From positions 620,001 to 684,000 of the forward strand of contig NW_026611615.1 of NCBI RefSeq assembly GCF_028009165.1: 64,000 bases of DNA, written 5' to 3'. The notes under the pieces were generated by a model. That model ran no database searches. It had not been told where the DNA came from and saw only the letters and a program-made list of their open reading frames with translations. Of this stretch, positions 57,894 to 64,000 are shown in pieces; the stretch's first letter is position 1, and each line of letters begins with the position of its first letter. Position numbers and translations under genes: made by a program. Source of the DNA: Akanthomyces muscarius (Eukaryota; Ascomycota; Sordariomycetes; Hypocreales; Cordycipitaceae).

Positions 57894-58230
57894 TGTTACG
57901 AACGATGGGAAGTGACGTAAGGCGACCGGGGAAGCGGCCTAAGAGGATGACCTTATAGCGCCTATAGACTCCCCGATCGGGCCTTATAGTCACGTGACCT
58001 CACTAGATCACTAGAGCGAGTAAGCTAGTAAGCTATAAAGGGATTATAGGAGCGAGTGAGCTAGTGATCTAAGGGAAAGTAATAGAGAGGTAAACTATTA
58101 TATAAAGGAAGGACTATAGCTAGTCTAAATAGTTTAGATCTCTATTAATTAATCTAAGTAATAGTTTTACTATTAAGAGTTCTACTCTTAATAACTATTT
58201 ATAATATTACTTAATATACTACCTTATAGC
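57894..58230 (+). repeat. Candidate 5' LTR of the third gypsy element
   Basis: Starts TGTTACG, contains near-direct GAGCGAGTAAGC/GAGCGAGTGAGC blocks (58,013 and 58,042) and a TATATAAAGG promoter-like block near 58,100. The right border is uncertain because no second copy is in the window. Confidence 0.55.
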
Positions 58231-58345
58231 TTTTAGCCTAACTTACTCTTTAAGAAATAGACCTACTATAACTTAGTAAATAAGCTATTATTATATTTTA
58301 ATTAATCCTATTTAGTAAGTTACTTTAAAACCTTAAGTAGTTAAT

Positions 58346-61300
58346 ATGTCTATTATAAGTAGAAGAACTACTAACCCTAGAATAGAGATCTAGTAACTTA
58401 TAGCTAAGATTACTAAGCTTAAGAAGTAGAACTAAAGCCTTCTCTCTTATACTAATACCCTTTATAAAACTATAGAATAATATAAGAACTAAATTACTAC
58501 CTCTAGGATACCTAAAAGGGCTTAGATAAATAAACCTAAGTTTCCTAAACTTAAACCGTTTAATAGTTATAAGGGAGATATAAGGAACTTCCTTACCTAA
58601 GCTTAAGCTTACCTTTAGGTTAATAATAAAACACTTAACACTACTAAGGATAGAATTCTTTATATTAGAAACCTCTTAACTAGAAAAGCTATAGAATAGT
58701 GGGAGCCTATACTATAGGCGTACTTAAAGTATGGCGTTAAAGCTAGTATAAACGTTATTTACGTCTTTTCGGACTATAAAACCTTTAAGGACTAACTCCT
58801 TAGTGCCTTTAGAAACCCTAATAAGTATAAGGAAGCTACTTAATAGCTTACCTATCTCTAATAAACTAGATCTACTACTTACTATATAAGAGAGTTTAAA
58901 TAGATTATAGCTAAACTTAACTAAGGGTAGGAAGCTTTAATTAAAATCTTCTACTAAGGCCTTAAAGAAGAAGTTAAAGATATTATCTACTAAGAAGAAC
59001 AACCTAAACTACTTAATACTTTTATTAAGATAGTTATTAAAGTAAATAACTAACTATATAAACGATATTAAGAAAAAATAGGTAGATAAAAGTATAATAA
59101 CTATATAAGGTTTAATAAACCTAATATAGGCAAATCCTAATAAACCTCTACTATATATAGACACTATACTAGACTAATAGAACTTAACGCTGTATATAAA
59201 GAAAAGGGGAAATACTATAACTATAATAAGACCGGACACTTTACGAATAAGTGCCGCGCCTTAAAGAAATAATAGAAGCCTGTGGGAGAAGGACGAAAAC
59301 TCTACACAGCTAACCGTAAAGACTTACCTACTTAAAACCTTAGTATAGTAAATAGTGAAGAATACGTCTCTAATACTAAATAATACCTAGAAGTGGATAA
59401 ATACCGCTTAGTGGATAACACTAGTTTAGATAAAGACTGGGACTTTAGAACCTAGTTAGTACCTAAGGAAGAAGATTAGGAACATAGCACTTAGCTACTA
59501 GTATATATAACTAGGCTTAACCTAACCGACGCCTTTATATGTGTTCTATACCCTTAAGGACCTAGCACCCTTACTAGTACACTATTAATAGAGGAAGGGG
59601 ACCCCGAACCTATAGCTGTTATGATCTATAGTATAGATATTATAGACTCTATAATACTTATAGAATTACTATACTAACCTATTAGAATAAGTACTACCTA
59701 TATCTAATAGAACCCTATTATAAGTATATTATATAGAGAATACGCTATAATTTTATAGGCCTCTTACCTACACTATAGATACTAAAAATACCTCTAGAAG
59801 AAACTTAAATATAGATAGTTCTCTAAGTTATAGTATATAGGTTAAGGACTCTTTTTAGAGATAGACCTCTAATACTAGAAAATCTAGAGGAGAACCTCTA
59901 ACACGTTACTTTTTAAGAAGAATAATAATATAACTTACTATATTAAAGATAAAAATATATATACTATTTAAGCTATAACCTTATATTATAAGGATAAAGG
60001 AAACTATATAGTAATAAGAAACTCACCTAGCCTAAGTTTAATTAATATAACTAGTAAGTAAATAGAAAGCTGCCTAAGCTCTAAATAGTTAGAAGACTAC
60101 TACTAATAATTATAAAAGAAGGAATATAAATAAAAGAAGAATTTAAGAAAAGACAGCTATTACTAAACTTCTAACTAATTCCTTAATAGAGATCTAATAG
60201 GTCTCTATATACTATAAATATTAGTAGTACTATATACCTTATAATTACTATAAAAATTATAGGAAGAAAGATCTAGGTAATAATTAATAGTAGAGTATAA
60301 AGAAACTTTATCTTACTAAATCTTATTAATAAATTATAATTACTTTAAACTATAAAAGATAAGCCTTACTAACTTATAATTATAAAAGGATATATAGTAA
60401 AATTTAGTTAAAAAGTAGTTAATATAAAAGTAGTATAACTTCTAATTAATATATAAAATATAAAATACTATATTACCTTAAATATTATAGTAATTTTAAA
60501 ATATAATATTATATTAGGGATACCCTAGTTATAAGTAAGTAATCCCTAAGTTAACTAGAGAATAGGCTAACTCTAATAGGATCTACTAAGATATAATTAT
60601 AACACTAAGAGTGGCTTATAAAGAGTACCTTAATTAAATTAAGATAGGCCTTTAAGAATATATATAATTACTAAAGAGCTTAAAGCTAGTATAATAGAGA
60701 TTCCTAAGGAATACTTAAAGTATAGTAAGTTATTTAGTAGAGAGCTAGAAATAGGACTATTAGAGTATTTACACTAGAACTATAAGATTAAGCTCTAACT
60801 TAGTACTAAACTAATATTTAATAAGATATATCCTTAAAACTTTATATAAGATAAAACTCTTAAAGAGTATCTAGATAAAATGTTATAAAAGGGATATATA
60901 TAACTATTAGAGTTCCTAGTAGGATACCTAATCCTATAGGTACTAAAGAAAAACAGGAAATTATAACTATATATTAACTATTAGTAACTTAATAAAATTA
61001 TAATTAAGAACTAATACTTATTACTACTTATTATAGAGATATAAGATAAGCTTAGATAAGTTAAGTAGTTTACTACCCTTAACCTAAAAGGAGCTTATAA
61101 TCTAATTTATATAACTAAAAGTTATAAGTAGAAAACCGCCTTTTAAACTATAAGAGGACACTTTAAGTATCTTATAATACTATTTAGCCTTACTAACACA
61201 CTTATAATATTCTAAACTATAATTAATAATATTTTATAGAAATAGCTTAATAAATTTATTATTATCTACCTTAATAATATCCTTATATTTTCTAATAACC

Positions 61301-63560
61301 TTAAAGAATATAAGAAATATATATATAAAGTACTATAAACACTATAAAATAATAAGCTCTTTATTAAAATAACTAAGAGTAAATTTTATTAATATAAAGT
61401 TAAATTCCTAAAATATAAAATTATACTAGGATAAATTAGGATAAGTCTATCTAAGATTAAAGATATTTAGACCTAGCCTATACTAACTAATATTAGAGAA
61501 GTAAGAGGATTCTTTAGATTTATAAACTTCTATTAATACTTTATTTATAGATTTAGAGAAATTATAATTCCTCTTACTAACCTTATAAAGAAAGATAATA
61601 AATTCTAATAGACAGATAAGGAAGCTAACGCCTTCTAGAAACTAAAAGAGAAAATCCTAGATAAGCTAGTTCTACTTATAGCTAACCCTAATAAACTATT
61701 TAAAGTTAAGACTAACACTTTAAACTATACACTTAGCGGATAACTTAGATAATAAGACGATAAAGATTAACTCTACCTAGTTATATTTTTCTTAAAGAAA
61801 CTCTATAGACTAGAACTAAACTATAGTATATATAATAAAGAACTTATAGCTATTATTAAAGCCTTTAAGGAATAGAAGTATTATTTAAAAGGAGTAAACT
61901 ATAAGGTTAAGGTTTATATTAACTATAAGAACTTAACCTCCTTTATAACTATAAAGGATTTAAATAAATAATAAATTAGATAGTATAAAACCTTAATAGA
62001 TTATAATTTTAAAATTATATATTATAAAGGATCTAAAAATAGAAAGGTAGACACACTTAGTTAAAAAGAGGATTTAAAAATAGAATAGTAAGTAGATAAT
62101 ACACCTTTACTATACTAAACTAAAAATAGGAACCTTATACTAGACACCTAAGAAATTAATATAACTTAGTAAGTATAACTAGATAATATCTAGCTATAAA
62201 AAATTAAGTTAAGAATCTAAAAAGACTATCTAACTAACACTTAGAGATTAACCCTATTTCTTATATAGAAAGAAAATAACTATTTTTATAATAATTAACT
62301 ATACGTCCTAACTATATTATAAAAATAGCTTATAGAAGAAATATATATACACCCCCTATATAGACATTAAGGTGTTATAAAGATAATTAGTTAACTATAA
62401 AGATTATATAACTTCCCTAAGAGTAGGAAGATTATATAGGAAATAATTAAGAAATATAACGTTTATAATAAAGTAAAGTTAGTATAATATATACCTTATA
62501 GCGAATTATAACTAATATTACTACCTAAAAGAGTATAATAGACTATTACTATAGACTTTATTATTAAACTATTTAAGTCTAAAGAACTAATAATAAAAGT
62601 ACTCTATAATAGTATCCTAGTTATTATTAATAAACTTATAAAGTATATCTACTATATTCCCTATATAAAATCTAGTAATACTAAAGATTTAGTATATATA
62701 TTCTTTAAAATAGTTATTACTTAATATAGACTACTAATAAAACTTATATTAGATTATAATAAATTATTTATATTAAACTTCTAGAAGTGCCTTATAGAAA
62801 TAATAAAAATTAAATAAAACTTATCTATAATATTCTACCTATAATTAGATAGTTAGACTAAGATTCTAAATTAAATACTAAAATAATACCTATAAAGCTA
62901 TATTAACTACTAGTAAGATAATTAGGTAAAATAGCTACTACTTATATAATAGGCTTATAATAGCTCTAAAATTAATAATATAAAAATATTACTATTTAAA
63001 GCGAATTATAGATTTAACCTTATTATTAAAATATATATAATATAGAATATAAATATACTAGTAGTTATAGTGTATATAGTAATAATTATAGATATATAAA
63101 AACACTTATAATAAGAATAGATATTTTTATAAAACTATATAAAGTACTATATAAATAAAAAGAGATTACTAGTACTAATCCTAAAAGAGGGATATAAAGT
63201 CTACCTTATATATAAAAATATTAAAATAAAGTAACCTAATAATAAACTTAACTAAAAGAAAATTAGACTATTCCTTATTAAATAAAAAATATTAAATACT
63301 AACTATAAACTATTATTACCTAATAGAATAAGAATCTATCTTATATTTTATATCTTACTATTTAAGAAAGCACTAAATAATATTATAGTTACTATAGATA
63401 TTATTATAGAAAATAATAATATATACGAAATTAAATAAATACTTAAGGTATAAAGGAACTATAAGAAACACGAATATCTTATTAAATAGAAAGGATACCT
63501 AAACTCTAAAAACACCTAAGAACCTATAAGGAACCTTATAAGTTACTTAGACCTACTATA
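58346..63560 (+). pseudogene. Decayed gag-pol of the third gypsy element
   Basis: Gag begins at ATG 58346 and includes a KPFNSYKGDIRNFLT-like string at about 58,550 and a VFSDYKTF string near 58,765. A zinc knuckle at about 59,212-59,256 reads YYNYNKTGHFTNKC, so the first two Cys have become Tyr. RT runs about 60,800-61,560 with the YLDD box at 61267 now Tyr-Leu-Asn-Asn. RNase H spans about 61,600-62,060 (YNKELLAI at 61,838), integrase about 62,330-63,000, and the chromodomain about 63,420-63,540 (HEYLIK, KGYLNSKNT, EPIRNL). Stops are mainly TAA/TAG at former Gln/Trp codons. Confidence 0.85.
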
Positions 63561-64000
63561 AGGCTTTTACTAGTAGTTAGTAAGGGGCCTAGCTTAGAAA
63601 TCTCGCCTAAACTAAACTATAACTAGTTAGGCTTATTAGGGACACCTAACGCCTATAAATTATAAATAACCTACTATTTATAAGAGCTTAGGGTAGGGAG
63701 GATATTATCCTCCTTATCTAGCTCTTAAATACCCCGCTTAAATAGCTTCTAGCTCTTATTCTTTACTAGACGATAAGTTTTATAGATCTATATTAAATAA
63801 TTTATAGCTTAAGATAGTTAAACCTATAGTTTAACTAAATACTTCTTAGCCTTTTCCTTAATATTATCTAGTTTCTTCTATTATATAAGTAGATATAAAA
63901 CTATAAAAACAAATTAGTAAGGAAATATATAAAAGAAGGAAGAATAAAACTTATAAGAGGACACTACTAGTATACTATTATAAGAATAACTATAATAGAT
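63560..64000. other. 3' untranslated part of the third element
   Basis: After the chromodomain the sequence has no coding sense. A palindromic block, GGGAGGATATTATCCTCC, lies near 63,696. The 3' LTR is not reached. Confidence 0.5.

Larger units (their letters stand above)
40784..64000. other. AT-rich, RIP-affected transposon block
   Basis: From 40,784 to the end the sequence is dominated by A, T and TpA. CpA and TpG are almost absent over long stretches, and no protein-length ORF survives (the longest is about 69 codons, at 55046-55255, and is spurious). This is the expected outcome of repeat-induced point mutation, which turns CA into TA and TG into TA. Decayed Ty3/gypsy retrotransposons, LTR-like repeats and unexplained tandem repeats make up the block. 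Confidence 0.92.
57894..64000 (+). mobile_element. Third Ty3/gypsy chromovirus, 3' end beyond the window
   Basis: It starts with a candidate 5' LTR, TGTTACGAACGATGGGAAG at 57894, still carrying its TG end and GC-rich sequence (GCGACCGGGGAAGCGGCC, CACGTGACC). Gag, protease, RT, RNase H, integrase and chromodomain remnants follow in plus orientation to about 63,560. No second copy of the LTR is seen before 64,000. Patches with CpA and TpG survive (57,894-58,060; 58,690-59,620), so it is the least decayed element here, but all frames are closed. Confidence 0.85.

Overview
The window looks like nuclear DNA of a filamentous ascomycete, most likely a sordariomycete and plausibly of the order Hypocreales. 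The reasons are short GT-AG introns of about 48-110 nt with CTAAC/CTGAC-type branch points, fungus-specific families (DUF3824, DUF3292, Zn2Cys6 regulators, SIT siderophore transporters, GPI-anchored cysteine-rich wall proteins) and a very strong RIP (repeat-induced point mutation) signature in the repeats. The species cannot be fixed from the sequence alone.

Positions 1-39.6 kb form a normal-GC, gene-bearing segment. In order it holds a calpain-type protease (5' end outside the window), ERV41 (ER-Golgi vesicle protein), an SR/RS-rich DUF3824 protein, a DUF3292 membrane protein, a very long collagen-like secreted protein, an amidohydrolase-2 (6-methylsalicylate-decarboxylase-like) enzyme next to a Zn2Cys6 transcription factor and a broken short-chain dehydrogenase, an MFSD1-like MFS carrier, a GNAT acetyltransferase, a SIT-type siderophore transporter, an F-box/ankyrin/zinc protein, a monocarboxylate-transporter-like carrier, a triple-repeat cysteine-rich GPI protein and a type-I arylsulfatase. 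The first four are conserved housekeeping or lineage-wide genes. From about 12.8 kb on the content becomes accessory: cell-surface, transport, catabolic and regulatory genes with long intergenic gaps.

A non-autonomous TIR transposon (834 bp, TA target duplication) lies at 39,644-40,477, 166 bp upstream of the sulfatase start. About 300 bp of normal-composition DNA follows, and from about 40,784 to the window end the sequence is a 23-kb AT-rich desert almost without CpA/TpG and without open genes. Inside it I can resolve nested Ty3/gypsy chromoviruses: a complete RIP-killed element (48,931-55,426; 193-bp LTRs, 5-bp target duplication CCGCC) inserted into an older minus-strand element (RNase H-integrase-chromodomain, 55,432-57,893), which is itself cut by the 5' LTR of a third, less decayed plus-strand element (57,894 to beyond the window end). 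Further left are about 844-bp tandem repeats, an inverted set of LTR-like repeats and a GC-rich island with G-quadruplex potential.

Functional links I infer, without experimental support: a possible small catabolic or secondary-metabolism locus (18.4-23.1 kb) in decay; and possible shared iron/GATA regulation of the MFS carrier and the siderophore transporter, whose upstream regions share an identical 16-bp GATA-containing motif. Exon coordinates were fitted by eye from splice signals, reading frames and family resemblance; no similarity search was run.
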